Shown here: positions 8,498 through 16,761 of the stretch, in pieces
How the letters are laid out: every line of letters starts with the position of its first letter
Position numbering within the stretch: the first letter of the stretch is position 1
NCBI RefSeq assembly: GCF_000299935.1
Contig: NZ_AMRL01000001.1
Location: 186,001-250,000 of the forward strand
Source of the DNA: Oceanibaculum indicum P24
Lineage (GTDB): Bacteria; Pseudomonadota; Alphaproteobacteria; Oceanibaculales; Oceanibaculaceae
DNA length: 64,000 bases
Direction: 5' to 3'
The notes under the pieces: generated by a model
The model's input: the letters and a program-made list of their open reading frames with translations, nothing else
Told to the model about the DNA's origin: nothing
Database searches by the model: none
Translations under genes and position numbers: made by a program

Positions 8498-8570
8498 CCC
8501 TTTTCCAGAACGATTGAACCCGCCCGCCAGCGGGGACATTCCGTCATCCTTACGTCAGGAGTCCCAGGAC

Positions 8571-9632
8571 ATGATCCAGCTCGATCAGGTCTCCAAACAT
8601 TACCCGCCGCCCAAGCGCGGTGGACCTGCTGTTACCGCCCTGAACGAGGTCAGCCTGACCATCGGGGCCGGTGAGATCTACGGCATCATCGGCCGGTCGG
8701 GTGCCGGCAAATCGACGCTGATCCGCGTCATCAACCGGCTTGAGGCCCCCACCTCCGGCCGCGTGCTGGTGGACGGTGTGGAGATATCCGCCCTGTCCGG
8801 CGCCGCCCTGCGCCGGGAACGCCGGGGCATCGGCATGATCTTCCAGCATTTCAACCTGCTGTCCTCGCGCAGCGTGTTCGACAATGTGGCACTGCCACTG
8901 GAACTGGCCGGCCTGCCGAAAGCCGCGATCAAAGCCAGGGTCGAGCCGCTGCTGGAACTGGTCGGCCTTACCGACAAGCGCGACCGCTACCCCGCCGAAC
9001 TGTCCGGCGGGCAGAAGCAGCGCGTCGGCATCGCCCGCGCGCTGGCGACCGAGCCGAAGGTGCTGCTGTGTGACGAGGCGACCAGCGCGCTGGACCCGGA
9101 AACCACACGCGACGTGCTGCGGCTGATCGCCGAGATCAACCGCAAGCTGGGGCTGACGGTCGTCCTCATCACCCACGAGATGCATGTCATCAAGGAAATC
9201 TGCCACAAGGTGGCGGTGCTGGAGGCCGGCAGGGTGATCGAACAGGGCAGCGTGTTCGAGGTATTCACCCGGCCGCAGCACCCGACCACGCGCTCCTTCA
9301 TCGGCATAGTGACCGGCATTGACCTGCCGCCGTCGCTGGCCAACCAGTTGCAGGCCGAGGCGCAGCCGGGCGGCGAGGCGGTGCTGCTGATCCGCTTCAC
9401 CGGCGACAGCGCCGACCAGCCGATCCTCAGCCGACTGGCCCGGCATCACGGCATCGACGCCAACATCCTGTCGGGCCGCATCGACCATATCCAGGGCCGG
9501 CCCTTCGGCACGCTGGTGGTCTCCCTGCCCAATGGCGAGACGCTGGGCACAGCACTCGCCTTCTTCCAGTCCCATCAACTTTCCGTGGAGGTCCTGGGCC
9601 ATGTCGCACCAGCTCTTCTTGCTGCTGGCTGA
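8571..9632 (+). CDS. metN: Methionine ABC transporter ATP-binding protein MetN
   Basis: 353-residue ATPase of the D/L-methionine importer. Walker A is GRSGAGKST (near residue 43), signature LSGGQKQRVGIARAL (near 143), Walker B VLLCDEATSALDP, and a switch His in ITHEMHV. The C-terminal ~95 residues form the NIL/ACT-like domain that in MetN binds methionine and inhibits transport. The ATG at 8571 follows AGGAG. A frame open from 8373 has no support as coding. It overlaps metI by 32 bases and is controlled by the SAM-II leader. Confidence 0.93.
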   Translation: MIQLDQVSKHYPPPKRGGPAVTALNEVSLTIGAGEIYGIIGRSGAGKSTLIRVINRLEAPTSGRVLVDGVEISALSGAALRRERRGIGMIFQHFNLLSSRSVFDNVALPLELAGLPKAAIKARVEPLLELVGLTDKRDRYPAELSGGQKQRVGIARALATEPKVLLCDEATSALDPETTRDVLRLIAEINRKLGLTVVLITHEMHVIKEICHKVAVLEAGRVIEQGSVFEVFTRPQHPTTRSFIGIVTGIDLPPSLANQLQAEAQPGGEAVLLIRFTGDSADQPILSRLARHHGIDANILSGRIDHIQGRPFGTLVVSLPNGETLGTALAFFQSHQLSVEVLGHVAPALLAAG

Positions 9633-10266
9633 AGCCACGCTCGACACGCTCTACATGGTCGCGCTGTCCGGCGCCATCGGCACGGCGCTGGGCCTGCCGC
9701 TCGGTGTCTGGCTGGCGACCTCCGGCCAGGGCGAACTGCTGGCCGCCCCGCTGTTCAACCGCATCGGCGGGGTGCTGGTGAATGCCACCCGCTCGACGCC
9801 CTTCATCATCCTGGTGGTGGCGATCATCCCGTTCACGCGGCTGGTCGCCGGCACTTCCATCGGCACCAGTGCGGCCATCGTACCGCTGACCGTGGCCGCC
9901 ACGCCCTTCATCGCGCGCATCGTCGAGACGGCAATCCGCGAGGTGGATCGCGGGCTGGTCGAGGCGGCGGAGACGATGGGCGCCACCCCCTTGCAGATCA
10001 TCGCCAAGGTGCTGGTGCCGGAAGCCCTGCCCGGCATCCTGCTGGGCCTCACTTTGGCCATCGTCAGCCTGATCGGCTACTCGGCCATGGTCGGCGCGGT
10101 CGGCGGCGGCGGGCTGGGCGATCTTGGCATCCGCTATGGCTACCAGCGTTTCATGCCGGAGGTGATGGCCGCCGTCGTCCTCCTCCTCATCGTGCTTGTG
10201 CAGGGCATCCAGTCGCTGGGCGAACGCCTCGCCCGGCGGGTGAACAAGCGCCTGCGCACCGCCTGA
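9601..10266 (+). CDS. metI: Methionine ABC transporter permease MetI
   Basis: 221-residue inner-membrane permease with about five transmembrane segments. The coupling (EAA) loop reads EAAETMGATPLQIIAKVLVPEALPG near residues 120-145 (quoted here as EAAETMGATPLQ and LVPEALPG in the family). The start at 9601 lies inside the end of metN and has GGAGG upstream within metN, suggesting translational coupling. A glycine run MVGAVGGGGLGDLGIRYGY follows, typical of MetI. It works with MetN and MetQ. Confidence 0.93.
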   Translation: MSHQLFLLLAEATLDTLYMVALSGAIGTALGLPLGVWLATSGQGELLAAPLFNRIGGVLVNATRSTPFIILVVAIIPFTRLVAGTSIGTSAAIVPLTVAATPFIARIVETAIREVDRGLVEAAETMGATPLQIIAKVLVPEALPGILLGLTLAIVSLIGYSAMVGAVGGGGLGDLGIRYGYQRFMPEVMAAVVLLLIVLVQGIQSLGERLARRVNKRLRTA

Positions 10267-10298
10267 TTTTCCAAGTCAAAACCAAAGGAGTATCTCTC

Positions 10299-11087
10299 AT
10301 GAACAAGCGTATCCTCGGCGGCCTCGCCGCCCTGCTGCTCACCGCCGGTCTCGCCGGTGCCGCCTCGGCGGAGACCATCCGCGTCGGCGTCTCCGCTGGC
10401 CCGCACGCCGAAATCCTGGAGCAGGTGAAGAAGGTCGCGGCACAGGACGGGCTCGACATCAAGATCATCGAGTTCACCGACTATGTCGTGCCGAACACCG
10501 CGCTGGCGTCCGGCGATATCGAGGCCAATTCCTTCCAGCACCTGCCCTATCTGGACAATCAGGTGAAAGATCGCGGCTTCAAGCTGGTGTCGGTCGGCCA
10601 GACCGTGGTGTTCCCGATGGGCTTCTATTCGAAGAAGGTGAAGTCCTTCGACGCGCTGCCCGAGGGCGCCACCGTGGCGATCCAGAACGACCCGACCAAT
10701 GGCGGCCGCTCGCTGCTGCTGCTGCAGGCCAAGGGCGTCATCAAGCTGCGCGACGGCGTCGGCCTGAAGCCGACCCTGCTGGACATCGCGGAGAACCCCA
10801 AGAAGCTGCGCCTGATCGAGCTGGACGCGGCGCAGCTGCCGCGCTCCCTGGATGACGTCACGGCAGCGGCGGTGAACACCAACTACGCCGTCGAGGCCGG
10901 CCTCGACCCGGTGAAGGACGCCATCGCGCGGGAGACTGCCGAGTCGCCCTACACCAACATCATCGCCGTACGCGAGCAGGACAAGGGCAAGCCCTGGGTT
11001 GCCGCCCTGCTGAAGGCCTATCACACCCAGCCGGTGAAGGAATTCATCCAGACCCGCTTCAAGGGCGCGGTCGTCACCAGCTGGTAA
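10299..11087 (+). CDS. metQ: Methionine-binding protein MetQ
   Basis: 262-residue NlpA/MetQ-family substrate-binding protein. The N-terminal signal peptide (MNKRILGGLAALLLTAGLAG) ends in AASA before ETIRVGVSAGPHAEILE, so cleavage by signal peptidase I is predicted; there is no lipobox Cys, unlike E. coli MetQ. NSFQHLPYLDNQ and MGFYSKK are family landmarks. AAAGGAG precedes the ATG. Third gene of metNIQ. Confidence 0.93.
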   Translation: MNKRILGGLAALLLTAGLAGAASAETIRVGVSAGPHAEILEQVKKVAAQDGLDIKIIEFTDYVVPNTALASGDIEANSFQHLPYLDNQVKDRGFKLVSVGQTVVFPMGFYSKKVKSFDALPEGATVAIQNDPTNGGRSLLLLQAKGVIKLRDGVGLKPTLLDIAENPKKLRLIELDAAQLPRSLDDVTAAAVNTNYAVEAGLDPVKDAIARETAESPYTNIIAVREQDKGKPWVAALLKAYHTQPVKEFIQTRFKGAVVTSW

Positions 11088-11122
11088 GGCTTACCTCTCC
11101 GACCTGTCACCCGCTCCGACCT

Positions 11123-11220
11123 GTCACCCTCGGGCTTGACCCGGGGGTCCAGGGGCGGTGCCTTGCCTGTAGCGTTACAGAACATGGCCCCTGGATTGCC
11201 GGGTCAAGCCCGGGAATGAC
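11123..11220. repeat. Dispersed GTCA...TGAC hairpin repeat, copy 2
   Basis: The left arm GTCACCCTCGGGCTTGACCC continues GGGGGTCCAGGG. The right arm is CCCCTGGATTGCCGGGTCAA then GCCCGGGAATGAC. It lies between the convergent metQ and enoyl-CoA hydratase genes and may help end transcription from both sides. Confidence 0.85.
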
Positions 11221-11241
11221 AAAGGCGAAGCAACCAGCCCC

Positions 11242-12042
11242 CTACTTCGCCTTGCGGCGTTCCTCGCGTGCCTTCAGGAAATCATCCATCATGCGGCGCG
11301 GCTCCTCGCCCTTCCAGGCGGTGGCGAAACTGTCGATGCCGGCAGCCACGGCGGCGCGCAGCGGCAGGTCCTCCCAGTCGCGGATCAGCTTCTTCTGCAA
11401 TCGGATCGAGACCGGCCCGCATTCCACGAGGCTCGCCAGCCAGTCATCGACCGCCGCATCGAGATCGGCGGCCGGCACCAGCTTCTCGACGAATCCCCAT
11501 TTCTCGGCCTCGGCGGCGCTGAAATTCTCGCCCAGCAGCAGGATCTGACGGGTGCGGCCCCAGCCGATCAACCCCGGCAGCAAGGCGGCTTCCACCACGG
11601 AGGGGATGCCCAGCTTCACCTCCGGCATGCCGAAGACGGCGCTGTCCACGGCGATGCGCAGATCGCAGGCCGCCGCCAGCTCCAGCCCCGCGCCCAGCGT
11701 ATAGCCGTTGATCCGCGCGATCACCGGCACCGGCACCTGCCGCACCGCGTTGCAGCAGCCATGCACGCGGGTGATGAAGGCGCGCGCCTTGTGCTCGTCC
11801 AGCCCGGCCATCTCATCGATATTCGCCCCGCCGACAAAGGCCTTCTCGCCCTCGCCGGTCAGCACAACGGCCAGCAGGCTGTCGTCGCGCGCCAGCTCGG
11901 CGAAAATGGCGGTGAACTCCTCCATCAGCGGCGTGCTCATGGTGTTCAGCTTGCGCGCATTGGCGATGGTCACGCGCGCGACGCGGCCCTTCTTCCCGTG
12001 ATCGTCATAGCGCAGCTGGATGTAGCTCGGCTGGTCGGTCAT
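11242..12042 (-). CDS. Enoyl-CoA hydratase/isomerase family protein
   Basis: 266-residue crotonase-fold protein. The oxyanion-hole segment is AFVGGANIDEM. Both catalytic glutamates of hydratases can be placed, in GAGLELAAACD and in FGMPEVKLGIPSVVEA. The VVEAALLPGLIGWGRTRQIL stretch is typical of a subgroup annotated only as enoyl-CoA hydratase-related. The start is ATG at 12042 (a second ATG directly before it at 12045 is equally possible); GAGGGGGG is upstream. The AraC gene ends 83 bases upstream on the same strand. It probably acts in acyl-CoA degradation; the substrate is not known. Confidence 0.85.
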   Translation of the reverse strand: MTDQPSYIQLRYDDHGKKGRVARVTIANARKLNTMSTPLMEEFTAIFAELARDDSLLAVVLTGEGEKAFVGGANIDEMAGLDEHKARAFITRVHGCCNAVRQVPVPVIARINGYTLGAGLELAAACDLRIAVDSAVFGMPEVKLGIPSVVEAALLPGLIGWGRTRQILLLGENFSAAEAEKWGFVEKLVPAADLDAAVDDWLASLVECGPVSIRLQKKLIRDWEDLPLRAAVAAGIDSFATAWKGEEPRRMMDDFLKAREERRKAK

Positions 12043-12125
12043 CATTTCCCCCCTCAATTTCGTTATCCGATGTCTCGGCCAGCAAGGCGGCAGGGTCAAG
12101 GGGCGATGGCGCAGACCTGTCCCGC

Positions 12126-12941
12126 TCATTCCCGGAAATAGCGCGAGGGCGGCACGCCGAAGGCACGGCGGAACATGGCGATGAAGGCGCTGACACTGTC
12201 ATAGCCTAGGTCGAGCGCCACCTGCGTGACCGGATGGCCGGCGGCAAGCAGCTCCAGCGCCCGTACGAGGCGCGCCTGCTGGCGCCAGGCGGCGAAGCCC
12301 ATGCCGGTCTCGCGGCGGAACAGCCGGGCGAGCGTGCTGACGCTGGCGCCGGCCTGCCGGCCCCACTCCTCCAGCGGGCGGTTGTCGGCAAGGTCGGCCA
12401 GCAGCGCCCGGCAGATCGCGGCCAGCCGGCGGTCCGCCGGCATCGGCAGGTGCAGCGGCATGATCGGCAGCACATGCAGCTGGTCCAGCACCACCGCCAT
12501 CAGCCGCCCGTCCGGCCCCTGCTCGTCATAGAGCGGTGGGATGTCCATCGCCCGCAGGATCAGCTCGCGCAGAAGCGGCGGGACGGCAACTACGCGGCAA
12601 TCCGGCGGCAGGCGCGATGCCGCCGCCCCACTCAGATAGAGCGTCCGCATCTCGACAGCACCGGTCATGCGGATGGAATGGGCGATCCCGCCCGGCATCC
12701 ACAGCGCGCGCTGCGGCGGAATCACCCAGAGACCGCCGCCCGCCGCTGGCACGGAGACGGTCATCACCCCGCGCGCCGCATAGATCAGCTGCGCGCGCCG
12801 GTGCACATGCGGCGGGATGGTGTGCCCGTCGGGAAAATCGATGGCCAGTGGCACCACCGGGCGCGGCACATCCTCCAGCCCTTTCACTTCCAGGCTGGGG
12901 CGATAGGTTTGACTGGTTTGCGATATCTCTTGGCTAACCAT
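12126..12941 (-). CDS. AraC family transcriptional regulator
   Basis: 271-residue regulator. The N-terminal cupin-like sensing domain (about residues 25-160) contains HTIPPHVHRRAQLIYA and WVIPPQRALWMP, the AraC_binding pattern. The C-terminal pair of helix-turn-helix motifs (about 170-270) ends in the usual LGYDSVSAFIAMFRRAFGVPPSRYFRE. It is divergent from the MFS gene at 13194, whose family often responds to toxic compounds, so control of that gene is a reasonable guess. A perfect inverted repeat overlaps its start codon, suggesting autoregulation. Confidence 0.88.
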   Translation of the reverse strand: MVSQEISQTSQTYRPSLEVKGLEDVPRPVVPLAIDFPDGHTIPPHVHRRAQLIYAARGVMTVSVPAAGGGLWVIPPQRALWMPGGIAHSIRMTGAVEMRTLYLSGAAASRLPPDCRVVAVPPLLRELILRAMDIPPLYDEQGPDGRLMAVVLDQLHVLPIMPLHLPMPADRRLAAICRALLADLADNRPLEEWGRQAGASVSTLARLFRRETGMGFAAWRQQARLVRALELLAAGHPVTQVALDLGYDSVSAFIAMFRRAFGVPPSRYFRE

Positions 12942-12952
12942 CGCAAGATGGT
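12937..12952. promoter_or_regulatory. Inverted repeat ACCATC-GCAA-GATGGT at regulator start
   Basis: Perfect 6-bp arms with a 4-base spacer, overlapping the AraC-family start codon (12939-12941). It could be an operator or an mRNA hairpin hiding the start. Confidence 0.4.
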
Positions 12953-13025
12953 CGCACCGGCGCGGCCTAGAGTCGAGGAGAGATGAGTATGGATAGGAAC
13001 GCGTTGTCAGTTTCTTAATCCAACC

Positions 13026-13124
13026 GTCATTCCCGGGCTTGTCCCGGGAATCCAGGCTTCAGCTTGCTTCGGCATCGCCCGTGCGGGCTGGACCCTGGAT
13101 TCCCGCAACAAGTGCGGGGGTGAC
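13026..13124. repeat. Dispersed GTCA...TGAC hairpin repeat, copy 3
   Basis: The left arm is TTCCCGGG-CTTGT-CCCGGGAA (13030-13050) followed by TCCAGG. The right arm is CCTGGATTCCCGCAACAAGT then GCGGGGGTGAC. It lies in the divergent space between the AraC and MFS genes, so it is not only a downstream element. Confidence 0.85.
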
Positions 13125-13193
13125 GGATGGAGAGAATCGCTGCGTGGCAGCGAACCCGCTCCATACGGCACTGAAAGGCGAACGAGGACACCC

Positions 13194-14405
13194 ATGAGCG
13201 TGCATCGCGACCGGACCGGCTTCCTGTTCCTGAATGTCGGCCATTTCTACGACCATCTGTTCATGTTGCTGTTCCCGACGGCGGTGCTTGCGATGGCGGC
13301 CGACCCGGTGTTCGGCGGCTCCTACGCCGATGTCTTGTCACTGTCCGTGTTCGGCTTCGTCGCCTTCGGCGCGGCCTCGATCCCCGCCGGCTGGCTGGGC
13401 GACCGCTGGAGCAAGACCGGCATGATGTCGGTGTTTTTCATCGGCATCGGCATGGCCTCGATCCTGACCGGCTTCGCCCGCTCGCCGCTGGAACTGGCGG
13501 CCGGGCTGACGCTGATCGGCCTGTTCGCCGCGATCTATCACCCGGTCGGCATCGCCATGGTGGCCGCCGACGCGGAGAAGCTGGGCAAGGCGCTGGGCAT
13601 CAACGGCGTGTGGGGCAATCTGGGCGTCGCCGCCGCCGGTATCACAGCGGGCGCGCTGGCCGACCAGTGGGGCTGGCGCGCGGTGTTCATCCTGCCGGGC
13701 CTGGTCTCCATCGCCACCGGCATCGCCTATATGGTCTTCGCCCGCCGGCAGGCCGCGAAGGGTGCGGCGAAGAAGCCGGCGCGCGTGCATATCGCGCTGA
13801 CAGCCTCGCAGATGAAGCTGCTGTTCGGCGTGGTGATCGTGGCCACCCTGTGCGGCGGCATCATCTTCCACGCCACCACGGTCGGCCTGCCGAAGCTGAT
13901 CGCCGAGCGCACCGCCAGCTTTGCCGGCACCACCACGCAGATCGGCGCGCTGGTCACCGCGATCTATGTCATCGCGGCCTGCGCGCAGATCGTCGTCGGC
14001 CATCTGATCGACCGCTACCCGCTGAAGCTGATCTATGTCGGCGTCATCATCCTGCAGGTGCCGCTGTTCCTCATCGCCGCCAATGCGGAGGGCGCGCTGA
14101 TGGTCGCGGCCGCCATCGGCATGATGCTGCTGGTGTTCGGCGCGATCCCGATCAACGACGCCATCGTCGCGCGCTATGGCGCGGCAGAGTGGCGCTCGCG
14201 CATGTATGCGGCGAAATATGTGCTGTCACTGGGCGTCAGCGCCGCCGCCGTGCCGATGATCGCCGGGCTGCACCAGGGCGGTGGCGGATTCGCCACGCTG
14301 ATGCTGGTGCTGGCCGTGCTGGCGGCGATCATCACGCTGGCCGCAGCCCTGATGCCAACCGGCGCGTCGGAGAAGAAGATGCCTGCCCCGGCAGCGGCCG
14401 AGTAG
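13194..14405 (+). CDS. MFS transporter (Fsr-like)
   Basis: 403-residue major facilitator with about twelve hydrophobic segments. The loop between helices 2 and 3 reads GWLGDRWSKTGMM, matching the MFS GxLaDrxGrr motif. NVGHFYDHLFMLLFPTAV at the N terminus and LGINGVWGNLGVAAAG in the middle resemble fosmidomycin-resistance (Fsr) type exporters. ATG is at 13194. It is divergent from the AraC regulator and ends 15 bases before the convergent hutF stop. The substrate is unknown. Confidence 0.85.
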   Translation: MSVHRDRTGFLFLNVGHFYDHLFMLLFPTAVLAMAADPVFGGSYADVLSLSVFGFVAFGAASIPAGWLGDRWSKTGMMSVFFIGIGMASILTGFARSPLELAAGLTLIGLFAAIYHPVGIAMVAADAEKLGKALGINGVWGNLGVAAAGITAGALADQWGWRAVFILPGLVSIATGIAYMVFARRQAAKGAAKKPARVHIALTASQMKLLFGVVIVATLCGGIIFHATTVGLPKLIAERTASFAGTTTQIGALVTAIYVIAACAQIVVGHLIDRYPLKLIYVGVIILQVPLFLIAANAEGALMVAAAIGMMLLVFGAIPINDAIVARYGAAEWRSRMYAAKYVLSLGVSAAAVPMIAGLHQGGGGFATLMLVLAVLAAIITLAAALMPTGASEKKMPAPAAAE

Positions 14406-14420
14406 GCTTGGGCGAATAGC

Positions 14421-15779
14421 TCAGCCCCGCAAGCCGTCCAGCGCGGCGCGGTAGCGCGCTGCCAGCGCGTCGCGGGCGCGGTGCCGGCCGCCCTCCACCA
14501 GAATCTCGCCGCCGACGATGACCCTGTCGATGGCCGACTTGCCGGCAACGAAGATATAGGAATCCAGCCAGCGGTCGCCGCGCGCCAGCGCGATATCGGG
14601 ATGATTGGCATCCAGCACCACGATATCGGCGCGGTGGCCGGCCGCCAGCGCGCCGATCCGGCGGCCCAGCGCCTGCGCCCCGCCATCCAGCGCCGCATCG
14701 TAAAGGGCGCGGCCGGTGGAGGCGCCTTCCTGTCCGCGCACCATCAGATTGCGTCCCCGGTCGCGCAGGCGCTGGCTGTATTCCAGCATCTTCAGTTCTC
14801 CGGGGGCATCCAGTTCGATATTGGAATCGCTGCCGATGCCGTAACGCCCGCCCTGCGCCAGGTAATTCACCCCGTCAAAGATGCCGTCTCCCAGATTGGC
14901 CTCGGTCAGCGGACACAGGCCGGCGACCGCGCCGGATGCGGCCATTGCGGTGGTTTCCGCCGGCAGCAGGTGCGTCGCATGCACCAGGCACCAGCGCCCG
15001 TCCACCTGCTGGTTCTCCAGCAGCCATTCGACCGGCCGGCGGCCCGACCAGGCGAGGCAGGACTCGACCTCCTGCATCTGCTCGGCGATGTGGATATGGA
15101 CCGGCCCGTCCGGGACCATCCCGGCCAGTGCGGTGATCTCCTCCGGCGTTGCCGCGCGCAGGCTGTGCGGCGCGAGGCCCAGCCGCGCATCCGGCAGGGC
15201 GGTAAGTGCCTTCCCGGCGCCTTCCAGCAGCCGCGCAAAGCCATCGAGATCGTTCACGAAGCGGCGCTGTCCCTCGGTCGGCGGCAACCCGCCAAAGCCG
15301 CCATGGGCATAGAACACCGGCAGCAGGGTCAGGCCAATGCCGCTGGCCTGCGCCGCCGCCGCGATGCGGGCCGACAGTTCCGCCCGGTCGGCATAGGGCT
15401 GCCCGTCCGGACCGTGATGCAGATAGTGGAATTCGGCCAGCGCGGTAAAGCCGCCCTCCACCATCTGCATCATCGCATAGGCGCTGATCGCCTCCACGCT
15501 TTCGGGCGTCAGCCGATCCAGGAAGCGGTACATGACCTGCCGCCAGGTCCAGAAGGAATCGGAGGCCGGTCCGCGCGTCTCGGCCAGCCCTGCCATGCCA
15601 CGCTGGAAGGCGTGGCTGTGCAGGTCCGGCATGCCGGGCAGGGCAATGCCGGCGATGCGCTCGCCATCGCCCGTGGCATCCGGCTCGATCTTCTCGATCC
15701 AGCCATCGGCAATCGTGAGGGCGACCCGGTCGGCCCAGCCATCGGGCAGCAGGGCATGGTCGAAAATCAGCCGGCGCAT
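14421..15779 (-). CDS. hutF: Formimidoylglutamate deiminase HutF
   Basis: 452-residue amidohydrolase that converts N-formimino-L-glutamate to N-formyl-L-glutamate and ammonia in the five-step histidine pathway. Metal-site motifs are DLHSHAFQRGMAGL near residue 55, HIHIAEQ near 230, LVHATHL near 265 and GIGSDSN near 320. Start ATG at 15779, with GGAGTAGG upstream; the frame is open to 15860 but crosses the operator. It is divergent from hutG, whose product handles the next step. The central hutU/hutH genes are not in the window. Confidence 0.93.
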   Translation of the reverse strand: MRRLIFDHALLPDGWADRVALTIADGWIEKIEPDATGDGERIAGIALPGMPDLHSHAFQRGMAGLAETRGPASDSFWTWRQVMYRFLDRLTPESVEAISAYAMMQMVEGGFTALAEFHYLHHGPDGQPYADRAELSARIAAAAQASGIGLTLLPVFYAHGGFGGLPPTEGQRRFVNDLDGFARLLEGAGKALTALPDARLGLAPHSLRAATPEEITALAGMVPDGPVHIHIAEQMQEVESCLAWSGRRPVEWLLENQQVDGRWCLVHATHLLPAETTAMAASGAVAGLCPLTEANLGDGIFDGVNYLAQGGRYGIGSDSNIELDAPGELKMLEYSQRLRDRGRNLMVRGQEGASTGRALYDAALDGGAQALGRRIGALAAGHRADIVVLDANHPDIALARGDRWLDSYIFVAGKSAIDRVIVGGEILVEGGRHRARDALAARYRAALDGLRG

Positions 15780-15824
15780 CGTGCCTACTCCATAATTCGC
15801 GCGCATCATTCCTCGGCTGCGAAA

Positions 15825-15842
15825 ATTATGTCTAGACATAAT
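15825..15842. promoter_or_regulatory. HutC-type operator palindrome
   Basis: ATTATGTCTAGACATAAT is a perfect 18-base palindrome. Its core TGTCTAGACA fits the GntR/HutC half-site consensus GTMTAKAC. It sits between the divergent hutF and hutG genes, exactly where a HutC repressor (which responds to urocanate) would control both. No hutC gene is in the window. Confidence 0.82.
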
Positions 15843-15924
15843 CCGCAGGCGGGGCTTCATCTTCGCACAATCGACCTCCGGCCTTCCAAGGCGCCCTCAT
15901 GCCCGCGACCAACAGAGATTACCG

Positions 15925-16761
15925 ATGACCAACTGGCTGACCATCCGCCGGGGCGATGCGCCCCTCGTGCTGAGCTTCCCGCATACCGGCACGGATATTC
16001 CGGCGGCGTTCGAGAACCGGCTGGTCTCGCCCTGGCTGGCGCGCAAGGATGCCGACTGGTGGATCGAGAAGCTGTACGACTTCGCCGCCGATATGGGCGC
16101 CACCCTGGTGCGCACCGGTATCTCGCGCACCATCATCGATGTGAATCGCGATCCGTCCGGCGTGTCGCTCTACCCCGGCCAGGCGACCACCGGCCTGTGC
16201 CCGCTCACCAGCTTCGATGGCGAGCCGCTGTACAAGGACGGCGAGGAGCCGGACGAGGCGGAGATCGCGGCGCGCCGTACGACCTATTTCCAGCCCTATC
16301 ACGATGCGCTGGCGGCGGAGATCGCGCGGCTGCGGGAAAGCCATCCGGCCGTGGTGCTGTATGACTGCCACTCCATCCGCTCGGTCATTCCGCGCCTGTT
16401 CGAGGACACGCTGCCGGTGTTCAACATCGGCACCAATTCCGGCGCCTCCTGCGCCCCGGAACTGGCCGAGGCGGTGCACGCGCAGTGCGCGCAAAGTGAT
16501 TTCCCCGCCGTGCTGAACGGCCGCTTCAAGGGCGGCTATATCACCCGCCACTATGGCAAGCCGGCGGACGGCGTGCATGCCGTGCAGATGGAACTGGGCT
16601 GCCGTGGCTATATGCAGGAGCCCCTTGGGCCGGTCAACGAGGATAACTGGCCGACACCCTATGACCCCGCCTATGCCGCGCCGATCCGCACGGTGCTGAC
16701 CGCGATCATGGAAGAGTGCCTGGATTTCGCCAACGCCGAGAAGAAGAAGGCCGCACGATGA
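15925..16761 (+). CDS. hutG: N-formylglutamate deformylase HutG
   Basis: 278-residue amidohydrolase that releases formate and glutamate from N-formylglutamate, the last step of the HutF branch. Family motifs are LSFPHTGTDIP near residue 16, DVNRDPSGVSLYP near 72 and LYDCHSIRSVIPRLFED near 148, holding the probable zinc ligands. Its stop overlaps the start of the next gene (ATGA), so the two are translationally coupled. Confidence 0.93.
   Translation: MTNWLTIRRGDAPLVLSFPHTGTDIPAAFENRLVSPWLARKDADWWIEKLYDFAADMGATLVRTGISRTIIDVNRDPSGVSLYPGQATTGLCPLTSFDGEPLYKDGEEPDEAEIAARRTTYFQPYHDALAAEIARLRESHPAVVLYDCHSIRSVIPRLFEDTLPVFNIGTNSGASCAPELAEAVHAQCAQSDFPAVLNGRFKGGYITRHYGKPADGVHAVQMELGCRGYMQEPLGPVNEDNWPTPYDPAYAAPIRTVLTAIMEECLDFANAEKKKAAR

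Larger units (their letters stand above)
8018..8570 (+). other. Long leader region of metNIQ
   Basis: 553 bases without a long gene. In order it holds a dispersed hairpin repeat (8049-8131), a promoter candidate (8220-8247), a small hairpin and SAM-II aptamer (8255-8322), a 26-codon Cys/Arg-rich upstream ORF (8369-8449) and a GC hairpin followed by T5 (8455-8497). The metN RBS comes last. Confidence 0.75.
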
